DNA of 64,000 bases from an uncultured Lachnospiraceae bacterium (GCA_947625205.1 CANQNN010000001.1:124001-188000), one strand, 5' to 3'. Positions 1 to 8,930 are shown, counted from the first letter of the stretch. The notes: generated from the sequence alone by a model not told the origin. A program made the numbers and translations.

Positions 1-1
1 T

Positions 2-184
2 AAGCATGCCCATACGGTAAAGGGTCTGTGCGGTAATCTGAGTCTGGGCGATATGCTGAAGTATGTTGTCCCGCTGACAGAGGAACTACGCTCAGAGCCT
101 TATAATGAAGAGACGATTCTGGCTTATATGGAAGATGCCAATAAAGCGTATGACCAGACCGTGGAAGTGATCCGGTCTTTGTAG
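2..184 (+). CDS. HPt (histidine phosphotransfer) domain protein, C-terminal fragment
   Basis: This is the last 60 codons of a gene that begins upstream of the window. The fragment opens with K-H followed by AHTVKGLCGNLSLG, which fits the HPt signature (A-H-x-x-K-G-x-x-x-N-L). The likely phosphoacceptor histidine is the one in AHTVKG, encoded at 11-13. HPt domains relay phosphate between response-regulator receiver domains and are often the last module of a hybrid sensor kinase or stand alone. The rest of the fragment is charged and helical, as expected for the end of the four-helix bundle. The parent protein cannot be seen, so stand-alone or hybrid-kinase architecture is undecided. A hairpin follows at 256-287. 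Confidence 0.8.
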   Translation, partial: KHAHTVKGLCGNLSLGDMLKYVVPLTEELRSEPYNEETILAYMEDANKAYDQTVEVIRSL

Positions 185-255
185 GCAGATCCGGCGGTAA
201 CAGGGATTGCCCGGAACAAATCACAGGAATGAATCTGCATGAATGCGGGAAACAT

Positions 256-287
256 AAGAAGGGTCGGCTGACAGGCCGGCTCTTCTT
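256..287 (+). terminator. Probable intrinsic terminator after the HPt gene
   Basis: A 13-bp stem (arms 256-268 and 275-287, two G-U pairs) closes a 6-nt loop. The downstream arm ends in CTTCTT followed by TGTAT, so the T-tract is weak. It probably separates the HPt gene from the DUF218 gene. Confidence 0.55.
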
Positions 288-364
288 GTATGAAACAGGT
301 AATCGCGCAGCCCGCGGCGGAAAACGCTGTTGGATACGGCGGCTGTTACAGATCGGAGCATCGG

Positions 365-1120
365 ATGGGAAAGAAAATGATAAGCATCATATGTGTCATT
401 GCGGGAATATTTTGTTTGGGTTACTGCATCCTGGTGTCGGCAGCCAATTCGGGGAGCAGATTTTATCTGATATGGGCTTTGGGCGGTATATTGTTACTGG
501 GCATGGCTTTTCTGTGGTATTTTGAGATATGGGGAACGATACCGCTTGTTATGCGCAGGATCTTCCGGTTGGTCGTTTCTGTGGGCGCCGTGCTGTTTAT
601 TATAGCGGAGTGCTGTGTGCTGAGCGGATTTAATGAGCACGGCAGGCCGGGCCTTGACTATATCATCGTACTGGGCGCGCAGATCAAACCGGAGGGGCCC
701 AGCATAGTGCTTAAGTACCGTTTGGACGCCGCCTGTGATTATCTGGAGAAAAATAAAGACACTATATGCGTTCTGTCGGGCGGACAGGGAAGAAATGAGC
801 CGTGTAGCGAGGCTGAAGGAATGTACAGGTATCTTGTGGATCAAGGGATAGCGCCTGGACGCCTTGTGAAAGAAGAGCGCTCCACGGACACCGCACAAAA
901 CATTGCGTTCAGCATGAAACTGATCGGGCAAAACGATGCGAGCGTGGGTATCGTAACGAATAATTTTCATGTGTTCAGGGGCGTGAGACTGGCGAAAGCG
1001 GCGGGCATAGAGGATGTCTGCGGTATCTCTGCGCGCTCGAATCCGCTTTTCCTTCTTAATAATATGGTGAGAGAGTTCTTCGGGGTGGGGAAGGACTTGC
1101 TCTGTGGCAATTTGTTTTGA
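365..1120 (+). CDS. DUF218 / YdcF-SanA family membrane protein
   Basis: A 251-residue protein. Three hydrophobic segments in the first 95 residues are followed by a cytosolic-size DUF218 domain beginning at LDYIIVLGAQI and containing VLSGGQG, an S-x-D-T-x-x-N stretch (STDTAQN) and VTNNFHVFR. Those are the conserved blocks of YdcF/SanA-type proteins. Members are linked to cell-envelope functions, but no reaction is firmly assigned. The start at 365 (MGKKMIS) has GGAG at 355-358. An earlier in-frame ATG at 290 lies inside the downstream side of the hairpin region and has no good ribosome site. It ends 44 bp before the TPR lipoprotein start. Confidence 0.75.
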   Translation: MGKKMISIICVIAGIFCLGYCILVSAANSGSRFYLIWALGGILLLGMAFLWYFEIWGTIPLVMRRIFRLVVSVGAVLFIIAECCVLSGFNEHGRPGLDYIIVLGAQIKPEGPSIVLKYRLDAACDYLEKNKDTICVLSGGQGRNEPCSEAEGMYRYLVDQGIAPGRLVKEERSTDTAQNIAFSMKLIGQNDASVGIVTNNFHVFRGVRLAKAAGIEDVCGISARSNPLFLLNNMVREFFGVGKDLLCGNLF

Positions 1121-1164
1121 ATCCCACTATTGGATTTGAATCCCCGGTGTGGTATCATAAAGAT

Positions 1165-2238
1165 ATGATGAAGAACGTTATGACGAATGTACATATAAAA
1201 GGATCACAACTGATACTGGCGCTTGCAGCCGCGGTACTGTGCCTGGCCGGATGCGGCGCGGACGGGCAGCCCGGCTATATACAGCAGGGCATGGACGCCG
1301 TACAGTCGCTGGAATATGAAGAAGCGCTTGCTCTTTTCCGGAATGCGCAGGATGAAGGGGAGGATGCACAGCTTATCTATCGCGGGATGGGTTTGGCTTA
1401 TATGGGCCTTACCGAGTATGACGAGGCTGTGGAATGTCTGCAGAATGCCTTGCACAGCGGCGGCAGTAAAGTGGAAGACGTGGATTTTGACATCAATTAT
1501 TATCTGGCCACGGCATATTATAAGAACGGACAGGCTAAGGAGGCCATCGATGCTTACAGCGCTATCCTGGCGCTTCGGCCGAGGGAAAAGAATGCATATT
1601 ATCTGCGGGGCTGCGTGAAGCTGTCGCAGGGCAGCTTTGAGGAAGCGCAGGCGGATTTCGGAGAGGCGGTCGCGCTGGACGATAAAGATTATGATCAGAT
1701 GATCAGGATCTATATGGCGCTGGAGGAGTACGGATATAAGGATGCGGGTTTAGTCTATCTGCAGAACGCCCTGACGGAAAACGAGAAGTCTATCTCCGAT
1801 TATGACATGGGGCGCATCTGTTATTACATGGGCGATTATGAGAACGCGCGCAATTATCTGACGAAGCTTAAGACGACCACCGATTACGGCGCGGCCCTGT
1901 ATCTCGGAAGGACCTATGAGGCGCTGGGTGATTATAATTACGCTTCCGATATATATGCAGGTTACACGGAGAACGACCAGAGCAAGGCTGAGCTCTACAA
2001 TCAGCTGGGTCTGTGTAAAATGAAAATGGGCGAGTATGAGGCGGCGCTTTCGGCTTTTCAAACGGCGATGAACATTGAAGATAACGGTATGATGCAGACG
2101 CTTAAGTTTAACGAGATCGTTACTTATGAATATATGCATGATTACAAGACGGCGGCAACGCTGATGAACAGTTATCTTAAGTCATATCCCGATGACGCGG
2201 AGGCTAAGCGGGAGTACGAGTTCCTGCAGACGAGATAA
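1165..2238 (+). CDS. TPR-repeat lipoprotein
   Basis: A 357-residue exported lipoprotein. The N-terminus (LILALAAAVLCLAGC) is a type II signal peptide with lipobox LAGC. The remainder is a run of about eight tetratricopeptide repeats, with helix pairs such as YEEALALFRNAQ, YDEAVECLQNAL and AKEAIDAYSAIL. TPR lipoproteins are usually scaffolds on the outer face of the membrane; the partner is unknown. The start is uncertain. In-frame ATGs lie at 1117, 1165, 1168 and 1180, and none has a strong Shine-Dalgarno. 1165 or 1180 gives a signal peptide of normal length, while 1117 would overlap the previous gene by 4 bp and give an over-long leader. Confidence 0.8.
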   Translation: MMKNVMTNVHIKGSQLILALAAAVLCLAGCGADGQPGYIQQGMDAVQSLEYEEALALFRNAQDEGEDAQLIYRGMGLAYMGLTEYDEAVECLQNALHSGGSKVEDVDFDINYYLATAYYKNGQAKEAIDAYSAILALRPREKNAYYLRGCVKLSQGSFEEAQADFGEAVALDDKDYDQMIRIYMALEEYGYKDAGLVYLQNALTENEKSISDYDMGRICYYMGDYENARNYLTKLKTTTDYGAALYLGRTYEALGDYNYASDIYAGYTENDQSKAELYNQLGLCKMKMGEYEAALSAFQTAMNIEDNGMMQTLKFNEIVTYEYMHDYKTAATLMNSYLKSYPDDAEAKREYEFLQTR

Positions 2239-2240
2239 GA

Positions 2241-2269
2241 TTGACAAGGTAAATGGCCGATGTTACTAT
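2241..2269 (+). promoter_or_regulatory. Promoter of the Nudix-pyrF-pyrE operon
   Basis: TTGACA at 2241-2246, a 17-nt spacer, and TACTAT at 2264-2269. It lies directly after the TPR gene and about 80 bp before the Nudix start. No PyrR-type attenuator was recognised in the short leader. Confidence 0.65.
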
Positions 2270-2348
2270 TTTAAAAACGGCTGCATATGCGGGATGGCCC
2301 GTTGCATAGTTGGAAAAATACATTATTTAAGGAAGGCATGGTAGCGGA

Positions 2349-2753
2349 ATGGGAAATACTTTCGTGCGTGTAAAAGGAATCATTAAGAAAAATGACAAGT
2401 ATCTGCTGGTCAAGAGATGGGTGGATGACCGTATACCGGACCCCTTTGTGTGGGAATTTATCGATGCGGAGGTACAGCACGGCGAGTCGCCGGACGACGC
2501 CGTACACAGAGCCATCAGAGAACAACTGTCTGTAGAGGGAAATATTGATAAGATCGAGTATGTCTGGTCGAGTATGCTGGGGGACACGCACTGCGTAGGG
2601 ATCGCCTACTTATGTTCCATCACGGAGGAAAACGAGGCAAACATCGTGCTGTCCGAGGAGTATGGGGAGTATGCGTGGGTATCCAGAGAAGAATTCCCGT
2701 ATTATATTGAGAATCAGTATGTGCTGCAGGATCTGGAAGGAAAAGAATTATGA
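2349..2753 (+). CDS. Nudix-fold protein with altered Nudix box
   Basis: A 134-residue single-domain protein whose fold features match Nudix hydrolases: VRVKGIIKKNDKYLLVKR at the start and a box region around residues 38-60. The classical box G-x5-E-x7-R-E-U-x-E-E is only partly kept. The segment reads AEVQHGESPDDAVHRAIREQ, so the leading G is A and the R-E-x-x-E-E core is R-A-I-R-E-Q. Two of the usual metal-binding glutamates are therefore missing. It is either a weak or specialised hydrolase or a ligand-binding protein. Its stop overlaps the pyrF start (ATGA at 2750-2753), so it is translationally coupled to pyrimidine synthesis. Confidence 0.75.
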   Translation: MGNTFVRVKGIIKKNDKYLLVKRWVDDRIPDPFVWEFIDAEVQHGESPDDAVHRAIREQLSVEGNIDKIEYVWSSMLGDTHCVGIAYLCSITEENEANIVLSEEYGEYAWVSREEFPYYIENQYVLQDLEGKEL

Positions 2754-3700
2754 TAAATAAGCTTGTCGGGAAGATAAAAAAGACGCAGGCGCCTATTGTG
2801 GTAGGGCTGGACCCTGCCATGAAGTTTGTTCCAAAGCATATTCAGCAGAAAGCCTTTGAAGAGTTCGGCGAGACGGCTAAAGGCGCTGCCGAGGCAATAT
2901 GGCAGTTCAATAAAGCAATCGTAGATGCGGTCTGTGATCTGATCCCTGCGGTAAAGCCGCAAATCGCGATGTATGAGCAGTTCGGCGTTGAGGGACTGAT
3001 CGCTTTTCAGAAGACCGTGGAATACTGCAAACAGAAAGATCTGGTTGTGATCGGCGATGTGAAGCGCGGCGATATCGGTTCCACGTCCGAGGCATATGCG
3101 GCGGGGCATCTGGGGCACGTCATGGTCGGCAGTACGGTGTGCAGAGGGTTTGATGAAGATTTTGCAACGGTGAATCCGTATCTGGGCTCCGATGGCGTCA
3201 AACCGTTTATCAAGGTATGCCAGGAGGAAAAAAAGGGGATCTTCGTGCTTGTCAAAACCTCCAATCCAAGCAGCGGTGAGCTTCAGGACCGCCTTGTGAA
3301 AGAGGATAAGGAAGACGGTAAAGCGCGCCCTGTCTATGAGATCGTCGGCGAACAGGTAGCCAGATGGGGCGAGGAATGTATGGGTGATTCCTACAGCTAT
3401 GTGGGCGCGGTGGTGGGCGCCACCTATCCGGAGCAGGGAAGGATCCTGCGCGATATCATGCCTAAGACATATATCCTTGTGCCGGGCTACGGTGCACAGG
3501 GCGGTAAGGGAGCCGACCTGGTCCACTTCTTCAATGAGGACGGACTGGGCGCTATCGTTAATTCATCCAGAGGTATTATAGCGGCATACCAGCAGGAACA
3601 GTACGCGAAGTACGGCGCGGAGAATTTTGCGGACGCTTCAAGAGCGGCGGTGCTTGCCATGAAGGAAGACATTGCGCAGGCGTTGGCGGCAAGAGGATAG
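2750..3700 (+). CDS. pyrF: Orotidine 5'-phosphate decarboxylase, type 2
   Basis: Converts OMP to UMP, the last step of de novo UMP synthesis. The 316-residue length and the motif DVKRGDIGSTSEAYA (catalytic Lys-Asp network) are those of the longer type-2 PyrF; the type-1 enzyme is about 230 residues. A later phosphate-binding stretch, VNSSRGI, is also present. The start ATG overlaps the stop of the Nudix gene. pyrE follows after 33 bp with an AAGGAGAAGG ribosome site, so nudix-pyrF-pyrE form one operon. Confidence 0.95.
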   Translation: MINKLVGKIKKTQAPIVVGLDPAMKFVPKHIQQKAFEEFGETAKGAAEAIWQFNKAIVDAVCDLIPAVKPQIAMYEQFGVEGLIAFQKTVEYCKQKDLVVIGDVKRGDIGSTSEAYAAGHLGHVMVGSTVCRGFDEDFATVNPYLGSDGVKPFIKVCQEEKKGIFVLVKTSNPSSGELQDRLVKEDKEDGKARPVYEIVGEQVARWGEECMGDSYSYVGAVVGATYPEQGRILRDIMPKTYILVPGYGAQGGKGADLVHFFNEDGLGAIVNSSRGIIAAYQQEQYAKYGAENFADASRAAVLAMKEDIAQALAARG

Positions 3701-3733
3701 ATAGGCGGCATAAGAGCGGATAAGGAGAAGGAT

Positions 3734-4420
3734 ATGGAAAGCTATAAGCGGGAATTTATCGAGTTTATGGTTGACAGCCAGGTGCTTAAGTTTGGCGATT
3801 TTACATTGAAGAGCGGCAGAAAATCTCCCTTTTTCATGAATGCGGGCGCTTATGTGACGGGCGCGCAGCTTCGTAAGCTGGGAGAGTATTATGCGAAGGC
3901 GATCCACGACAGATACGGTCTGGATTTTGACGTTCTGTTCGGACCTGCCTATAAAGGGATTCCCCTCGCGGTGGCAACGACGATGGCGATCAGTGAATTA
4001 TACGGAAAGGAAGTGCGCTATTGTTCCAACCGCAAGGAGGTTAAGGATCATGGCGATACGGGCATTCTGCTTGGTAGTAAGCTGAAGGATGGTGACAGAG
4101 TCGTCATCATCGAGGACGTGACAACTTCAGGAAAATCTATTGAGGAAACTTTTCCGATCCTTAAGAGTCAGGCGGATGTACAGATCAAGGGTCTGATCGT
4201 TTCTCTGAACAGAATGGAACGCGGCCTGGACAGTGACAGGAGCGCTCTTAGTGAGATACAGGATAAATACGGCTTTGAGACGGGGGCCATCGTGACGATG
4301 GAAGAAGTGGTAAGCTGTCTGTACAATCAACCGTATAAGGGAACAGTATATATTGACGATACATTAAAAAGTGCGATCGATGCATACTATGAACAGTACG
4401 GGGCAAGAAAGGAAGCGTAA
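3734..4420 (+). CDS. pyrE: Orotate phosphoribosyltransferase
   Basis: Transfers ribose 5-phosphate from PRPP to orotate to give OMP, the step before PyrF. The 228-residue protein has the substrate loop region (SGRKSPFFMNAGAY), GPAYKGIPLA and the PRPP-binding signature VVIIEDVTTSGKSIEE near residue 123. The ribosome site AAGGAGAAGG precedes the ATG. It sits directly downstream of pyrF and two bases before a small membrane-protein gene. Confidence 0.95.
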   Translation: MESYKREFIEFMVDSQVLKFGDFTLKSGRKSPFFMNAGAYVTGAQLRKLGEYYAKAIHDRYGLDFDVLFGPAYKGIPLAVATTMAISELYGKEVRYCSNRKEVKDHGDTGILLGSKLKDGDRVVIIEDVTTSGKSIEETFPILKSQADVQIKGLIVSLNRMERGLDSDRSALSEIQDKYGFETGAIVTMEEVVSCLYNQPYKGTVYIDDTLKSAIDAYYEQYGARKEA

Positions 4421-4422
4421 TA

Positions 4423-4575
4423 ATGGAAGAGAGAACTTATAAGGTAATGGGCGGTTCAGGTGCGCTGGGCATTGCGGTCGGCGTGGTGATACTGGTAGTC
4501 GGCCTGGCGAGCGGCGTATTGCTGATCATAAGCGGCGCAAAGCTGCTGGCGGGAAGAAACAAGATCTTATTCTAA
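4423..4575 (+). CDS. Small hydrophobic membrane protein (50 aa), unknown
   Basis: A 50-codon frame starting two bases after the pyrE stop. The protein opens MEERTYKVMGGSGALG, has one long hydrophobic stretch rich in V, I, L and G (about residues 14-40), and ends in KLLAGRNKILF. The tight spacing to pyrE and the clear single-span membrane topology argue that it is real, although there is no separate strong ribosome site; the end of pyrE (AAGGAAGCG) may serve. No function is recognised. A hairpin follows at 4595. Confidence 0.6.
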   Translation: MEERTYKVMGGSGALGIAVGVVILVVGLASGVLLIISGAKLLAGRNKILF

Positions 4576-4594
4576 AGATAGGATTGGAGAATGG

Positions 4595-4633
4595 ATGGGT
4601 GTTTTCGGGCATACGAAGATACCCATTTCAAAA
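4595..4633 (+). terminator. Terminator-like hairpin after the pyr operon
   Basis: A 13-bp stem (4595-4607 with 4614-4626, two G-U pairs) with a 6-nt loop is followed by TTCAAAATTTT. It probably ends or attenuates the pyr operon before the DUF6142-like gene. Confidence 0.5.
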
Positions 4634-4690
4634 TTTTAGAAGCGCGTGATCACAGGCGCAGCGGAAGAATGAACGGAACGGAGAGCGGTC

Positions 4691-5011
4691 ATGGCAAAAA
4701 AGAACAGCTATATGTTTACCAATAAGCAGCATACGCAAAAAGGGATCATGTCTACGATCCTGGGGGTGATATCGCTGGCGACTCTCGCATATGCCGTTTT
4801 TAGGAGCTATCTCAGCCGTGGGGATATTCCCAGACAGTACGGTGCAGCAGCTATGCTGGTTATGGTTTTTGCTTTTGTGGGAATCATATTGGGGGTAGTA
4901 TCCAAAATGGAAAAGGATAAGTTCTATCTGTTTTCCTATCTTGGGATCGGATTAAATATTCTGGTGCTTGCCGTGATCAGTATTATTCTGTATGCGGGAG
5001 CCTATGCATAG
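4691..5011 (+). CDS. Small integral membrane protein, DUF6142-like
   Basis: A 106-residue protein with a short polar N-terminus (MAKKNSYMFTNKQHTQKG) and three predicted membrane spans (ILGVISLATLAYAVF, AAMLVMVFAFVGIILGVV, YLGIGLNILVLAVISIILY). The pattern recalls the DUF6142 family of Clostridia; this is from memory and not checked. The ribosome site GGAGAG precedes the ATG. It ends 21 bp before the aminopeptidase-like gene, so the two are likely co-transcribed. Function unknown. Confidence 0.65.
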   Translation: MAKKNSYMFTNKQHTQKGIMSTILGVISLATLAYAVFRSYLSRGDIPRQYGAAAMLVMVFAFVGIILGVVSKMEKDKFYLFSYLGIGLNILVLAVISIILYAGAYA

Positions 5012-5032
5012 AGACGGATTTTGGAGGAATTT

Positions 5033-7129
5033 ATGGAAGACCTGTATATTTCTGATAATGACAGAAGAGACCTGGAAGCGGAGAGATATTTGCTTGCTGT
5101 TGGGAGGATCAGGGAGATACCGGACGAGTCGGCCTGTGAGGAACAGGTGCAGACATATTTCAGGCATATGGCGGATTTTGTGCTTCTGATGGATAAAGCG
5201 TGGAATGTTGTAGAGACACAACAGCTACGGCGTATGACGCTTGACGAACTGCAGGTTTTCAACCGTGAGCTCTATGAGGATATTCTGCCGGATCATTACG
5301 GAACAAGCTATGGAAATCCTGACTATGCGGTGAATTGTCTGGGTGAGTCAATGGGACGTCTGCTGTCCTTTCTGTATACGGAGCTGCGGGGAATGATACC
5401 GGCGGTATTCGAGCAGAACCGGTTCGATATGTTGATACGCGCGGAGCTGCTGCTGGAGGTGTATCAGGAGTTTATCAGCGCGGCGCAAGAAAATGCGGCG
5501 CCGGATGCGGAGACTGTCAGGCAGATACTTTACTGGTATGTGAGTGATTATTATGAGCCGGCATTTCTTGACCGGACAGAGAACCAGCTGTGCCCGGAGA
5601 GAGATTTCGCCTGCCGGATCATTATGGAGAGCGACTTATCCGATCTGCGTTATCTGTATTATTACGGGGAATACATTTCGGAGAACGAATTGGGAACCGC
5701 AAGGCATTTGAATGAGATGCCGGAAGAACAGATACGGTTGATGGCGGACACTTACACGGAGGGGTATCGGATCGGTTTTGCGGCGGGCAATAAAGATATC
5801 TCTGTTAAAAAAACAGTGAATATACGCTACGGTCTGGGATTTGAACGGATGATCAGGCAGGCGGTAACGAATTTTGACCGGATTGGTTTAAAGCCCACGG
5901 TCTACAGGGCGGGCTCGAATATCTTTCAGGGAAGGGCTGTCAGCAAGAACGGCTTTTTCGGGGCCAATCCAAATAAACAGTTTGATTATGACCACAAGGA
6001 AGACCAGGCGCTGTTTCTTGATAAGCTGCTGGTTGAACGCAAGCTGGATTGTATGAAGAATGCTTATGAGAGGTACAAGGCAGAGGCGGCTGTGTTTGGC
6101 GGCCCTGCGGTGGTGGAGATCTTCGGCGGGGAACCCTTCGTACCGCAGACAAAAGAGACGGCGTGCCGGATGAGCGGTAAACAGCAGAAGCTTTCCGCAG
6201 AGTACGCTGTGAAAGCCGGCGCAATACAGAATGAGTATATTCCTGGCGGGGAGAGAAGCTTCACCATCATCGCTTTTCCCGTACCGGATATCGGTGAACG
6301 GTATGAAGAGATATTCGATGATATCGTGCGTATCAATACGCTGGATTACAAACTCTATCAGGGTATCCAGCAAAGGATCATAGATGCGCTTGACAAGGGA
6401 GTGACTGTATCAGTCAAAGGATGCGGCGCAAACAGGACAGATATGTCGGTTTCCCTTCATGCGCTGCGCGATCCTGAAAAGGAGACGAATTTTGAGAATT
6501 GTGTGGCGGATGTGAACATCCCGGTCGGCGAGGTGTTTACTTCTCCCGTTTTGTCCGGAACATGCGGCATTCTTCATGTGAGCCGCGTGTTTCTGAACGG
6601 ATTGGAATATAAGGATCTGTGGCTTGCGTTTGAGAAGGGTATGGTGTCTGATTATGGCTGCTCCAATTTTGCCACGGATGAGGAAAACCGTAAATATATT
6701 AAGGACAATATACTTTTTCATCATGATACGCTCCCGGTCGGCGAGTTTGCCATCGGGACCAACACTGCGGCATATGTTGTGGCGCGCAGATACGGCATCG
6801 GGGATAAGCTGCCGATCCTGATCGCGGAGAAGACGGGACCGCATTTTGCCGTGGGGGACACCTGTTATTCCCATGCGGAAAATGTGCGTGTATATAATCC
6901 GGACGGCAAGGAGATCATCGCAAAGGATAACGAGGTGTCATTACTACGTGACACGGATGTCAACAAGGCGTATTTCCAGTGCCATACTGACATTACCATT
7001 CCTTATGATGAATTGGGGGAGGTTTCTGCATTGACTGAGACGGGAGAGAAGATAGTGATTATCCAAAACGGTCAATTTGTCCTGGAGGGATGTGAGGAAC
7101 TGAACCGTGCGCTGTCGGAAGCGGTGTGA
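5033..7129 (+). CDS. Aminopeptidase-like protein, M29-type
   Basis: A 698-residue cytosolic protein. The C-terminal half has features of the M29 (AmpS/AmpT) metallo-aminopeptidases: NILFHHDTLPVGEFAIGTN, EKTGPHFAVGDTCYSHAENV and a final HTDITIPYDELG segment. The E, H and H residues in these stretches are candidate metal ligands. The N-terminal half is helical and not recognised, so the protein is much longer than the roughly 410-residue classical M29 enzymes. The start at 5033 is set by GGAGG at 5023-5027; an upstream in-frame TTG overlaps that site. The family call is an inference from motifs. Confidence 0.6.
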   Translation: MEDLYISDNDRRDLEAERYLLAVGRIREIPDESACEEQVQTYFRHMADFVLLMDKAWNVVETQQLRRMTLDELQVFNRELYEDILPDHYGTSYGNPDYAVNCLGESMGRLLSFLYTELRGMIPAVFEQNRFDMLIRAELLLEVYQEFISAAQENAAPDAETVRQILYWYVSDYYEPAFLDRTENQLCPERDFACRIIMESDLSDLRYLYYYGEYISENELGTARHLNEMPEEQIRLMADTYTEGYRIGFAAGNKDISVKKTVNIRYGLGFERMIRQAVTNFDRIGLKPTVYRAGSNIFQGRAVSKNGFFGANPNKQFDYDHKEDQALFLDKLLVERKLDCMKNAYERYKAEAAVFGGPAVVEIFGGEPFVPQTKETACRMSGKQQKLSAEYAVKAGAIQNEYIPGGERSFTIIAFPVPDIGERYEEIFDDIVRINTLDYKLYQGIQQRIIDALDKGVTVSVKGCGANRTDMSVSLHALRDPEKETNFENCVADVNIPVGEVFTSPVLSGTCGILHVSRVFLNGLEYKDLWLAFEKGMVSDYGCSNFATDEENRKYIKDNILFHHDTLPVGEFAIGTNTAAYVVARRYGIGDKLPILIAEKTGPHFAVGDTCYSHAENVRVYNPDGKEIIAKDNEVSLLRDTDVNKAYFQCHTDITIPYDELGEVSALTETGEKIVIIQNGQFVLEGCEELNRALSEAV

Positions 7130-7217
7130 TCCGCGGTCTGCAGAATCGGACAGGACAAAGTGTTTCGGGTATTTGCATCCGCATAATTGAGCGGATCGAT
7201 TTATAAGAAAAAGATAG

Positions 7218-7246
7218 TTGCGTATCGCCGGAAAATCTAGTACACT
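7218..7246 (+). promoter_or_regulatory. Promoter of the purE operon
   Basis: TTGCGT at 7218-7223, a 17-nt spacer, and TACACT at 7241-7246. The leader to purE is about 60 nt and carries a small hairpin (CCACAA and TTGTGG around GATA, 7271-7286) upstream of the strong ribosome site AAAGGAGG. No purine riboswitch core fits in this space. Confidence 0.6.
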
Positions 7247-7311
7247 GATTATGGGTATTGCTCTGTGCTGCCACAAGATATTGTGGTGGATACGGTAAAG
7301 GAGGATAAAAT

Positions 7312-7821
7312 ATGGCGCAGGTGGGTATTGTGATGGGAAGCGATTCCGATATGCCCGTTATGGCGAAAGCGGCGGATATACTGGAAGATCTGGGGATTTC
7401 CTATGAGATGTCGATCATTTCGGCACACAGGGAACCGGATGTATTTTTTGAATATGCCAGAAGCGCGGAGAGCAAGGGCATTAAGGTGATCATTGCGGGC
7501 GCGGGCAAAGCGGCGCATCTTCCCGGAATGTGCGCGGCGATCTTTCCGCTTCCGGTGATCGGCGTTCCCATGAAAACTTCCGATTTAGGAGGCGTGGACT
7601 CCCTCTATTCTATTGTACAGATGCCGTCCGGCATTCCGGTTGCCACGGTGGCGATCGGCGGCGGACAGAATGCAGGCATTCTTGCGGCGAAGATCCTTGC
7701 CGTATCCGATGACGCGCTGCTTCGGAGGCTGAAGGATTATACGCAGAGCCTGAAAGAGAGCGTGCAGAAGAAGGATGCCAGATTACAGGAAGTGGGCTAC
7801 AGAAATTACCCCATGAGCTGA
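7312..7821 (+). CDS. purE: N5-carboxyaminoimidazole ribonucleotide mutase
   Basis: Class I PurE, which converts N5-CAIR to CAIR in purine synthesis. The 169-residue protein shows GSDSDMPVM near residues 9-17 (phosphate binding), ISAHREPD with the catalytic histidine, and AGAGKAAHLPGM. The ribosome site AAAGGAGG precedes ATG. It is the first gene of purE-purM-purN-purD. The partner purK, needed to make N5-CAIR, is not in the window. Confidence 0.95.
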   Translation: MAQVGIVMGSDSDMPVMAKAADILEDLGISYEMSIISAHREPDVFFEYARSAESKGIKVIIAGAGKAAHLPGMCAAIFPLPVIGVPMKTSDLGGVDSLYSIVQMPSGIPVATVAIGGGQNAGILAAKILAVSDDALLRRLKDYTQSLKESVQKKDARLQEVGYRNYPMS

Positions 7822-7904
7822 CCTGGCAGGATAAGCCATGAAAAAGTGTTGATAAGAGGGCGTATACAGAAGGATTGCATATCTTAAATATACGGAGGTA
7901 TGAC

Positions 7905-8930
7905 ATGGATTATAAGACAGCGGGCGTTGATATTGAAGCCGGTTACCGGTCGGTCGAATTGATGAGGGACCATGTAAAGCGGACGATGAGACCGGAAGTG
8001 CTGGGAGGACTGGGCGGCTTTTCGGGTGCCTTTTCGCTGGCGGGAATTAAGCAGATGGCGGAACCGGTGCTCTTGTCCGGCACGGACGGCGTGGGTACGA
8101 AGATCAAGCTGGCGTTCCTTATGGATAAACATGACACGGTGGGAATAGACTGCGTGGCAATGTGCGTGAACGATGTGGCCTGCGCGGGCGGAGAACCGTT
8201 GTTTTTCCTCGATTACATAGCCTGTGGCAAAAATTATCCGGAGAAGATCGCAGCTATTGTCGGAGGCGTGGCGGAAGGCTGCAGACAGGCAGGCGCGGCG
8301 CTGATCGGCGGCGAGACGGCGGAGCATCCGGGACTGATGCCGGAAGACGAATATGATCTTGCCGGTTTTGCAGTGGGCGTTGCAGACCGCAAAGATCTGA
8401 TCACGGGAGAGAATATCAAAGCGGGGGACGTTCTGATCGGCATTGCCTCATCGGGCGTGCACAGCAACGGATTTTCCCTGGTGCGCAAGGTGTTTGACAT
8501 GACGAAAGAGAGTCTGGATACATATTATGACGAGCTTGGCGCGACGCTGGGCGAGACTCTCCTTACGCCTACAAGAATATATGTGAAAGCATTGAAGGCC
8601 GTGAAGGATGCAGGCGTGACCGTCAAGGGCTGCAGCCATATCACGGGCGGCGGTTTCTATGAGAATATTCCGAGAATGCTTCCCGAAGGAGTATCGGCGG
8701 CGGTGCGCAGGGACAGCTATCCTGTGCCCCCGATCTTTACATTGCTTCAGAAGAAAGGGAAGCTGGAGGAGAAAATGATGTACAACACTTACAATATGGG
8801 ACTCGGCATGGTCCTTGCGGTGGACAGGGCGGATGCGGACAGGACTGTGGAGGCGCTTGAGGCGGCTGGTGAGAAGGCTTATATTGTGGGCGAGACTGTT
8901 CCCGGAAACAGGGAAGCGGTCGTGCTCTGA
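7905..8930 (+). CDS. purM: Phosphoribosylformylglycinamidine cyclo-ligase (AIR synthetase)
   Basis: Closes the imidazole ring (FGAM plus ATP to AIR). The protein is 341 residues, with the ATP and substrate motifs [42 protein letters not shown] and [14 protein letters not shown]. An upstream in-frame ATG at 7875 would add ten residues. The start at 7905 (MDYKTAGVD) matches the family N-terminus and has CGGAGG in front. It lies 83 bp after purE and 33 bp before purN. Confidence 0.95.
   Translation: MDYKTAGVDIEAGYRSVELMRDHVKRTMRPEVLGGLGGFSGAFSLAGIKQMAEPVLLSGTDGVGTKIKLAFLMDKHDTVGIDCVAMCVNDVACAGGEPLFFLDYIACGKNYPEKIAAIVGGVAEGCRQAGAALIGGETAEHPGLMPEDEYDLAGFAVGVADRKDLITGENIKAGDVLIGIASSGVHSNGFSLVRKVFDMTKESLDTYYDELGATLGETLLTPTRIYVKALKAVKDAGVTVKGCSHITGGGFYENIPRMLPEGVSAAVRRDSYPVPPIFTLLQKKGKLEEKMMYNTYNMGLGMVLAVDRADADRTVEALEAAGEKAYIVGETVPGNREAVVL

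Noticed and set aside
229-525. Forward frame of 98 codons before the DUF218 gene
   Set aside because: It crosses the terminator hairpin and overlaps the DUF218 N-terminus in another frame; no ribosome site and no recognisable protein.
1136-1158. TTGAAT and TATCAT as a promoter for the TPR lipoprotein
   Set aside because: The spacer is only 11 bp, too short for a sigma-A promoter.
2714-3526. Long minus-strand open frame opposite pyrF (270 codons)
   Set aside because: It is fully antisense to a clear pyrF with conserved motifs, has no family features and has no ribosome site; codon bias on the opposite strand explains it.
7247-7311. Purine riboswitch upstream of purE
   Set aside because: The leader is about 60 nt and shows only a 6-bp hairpin; the three-way-junction core is absent.
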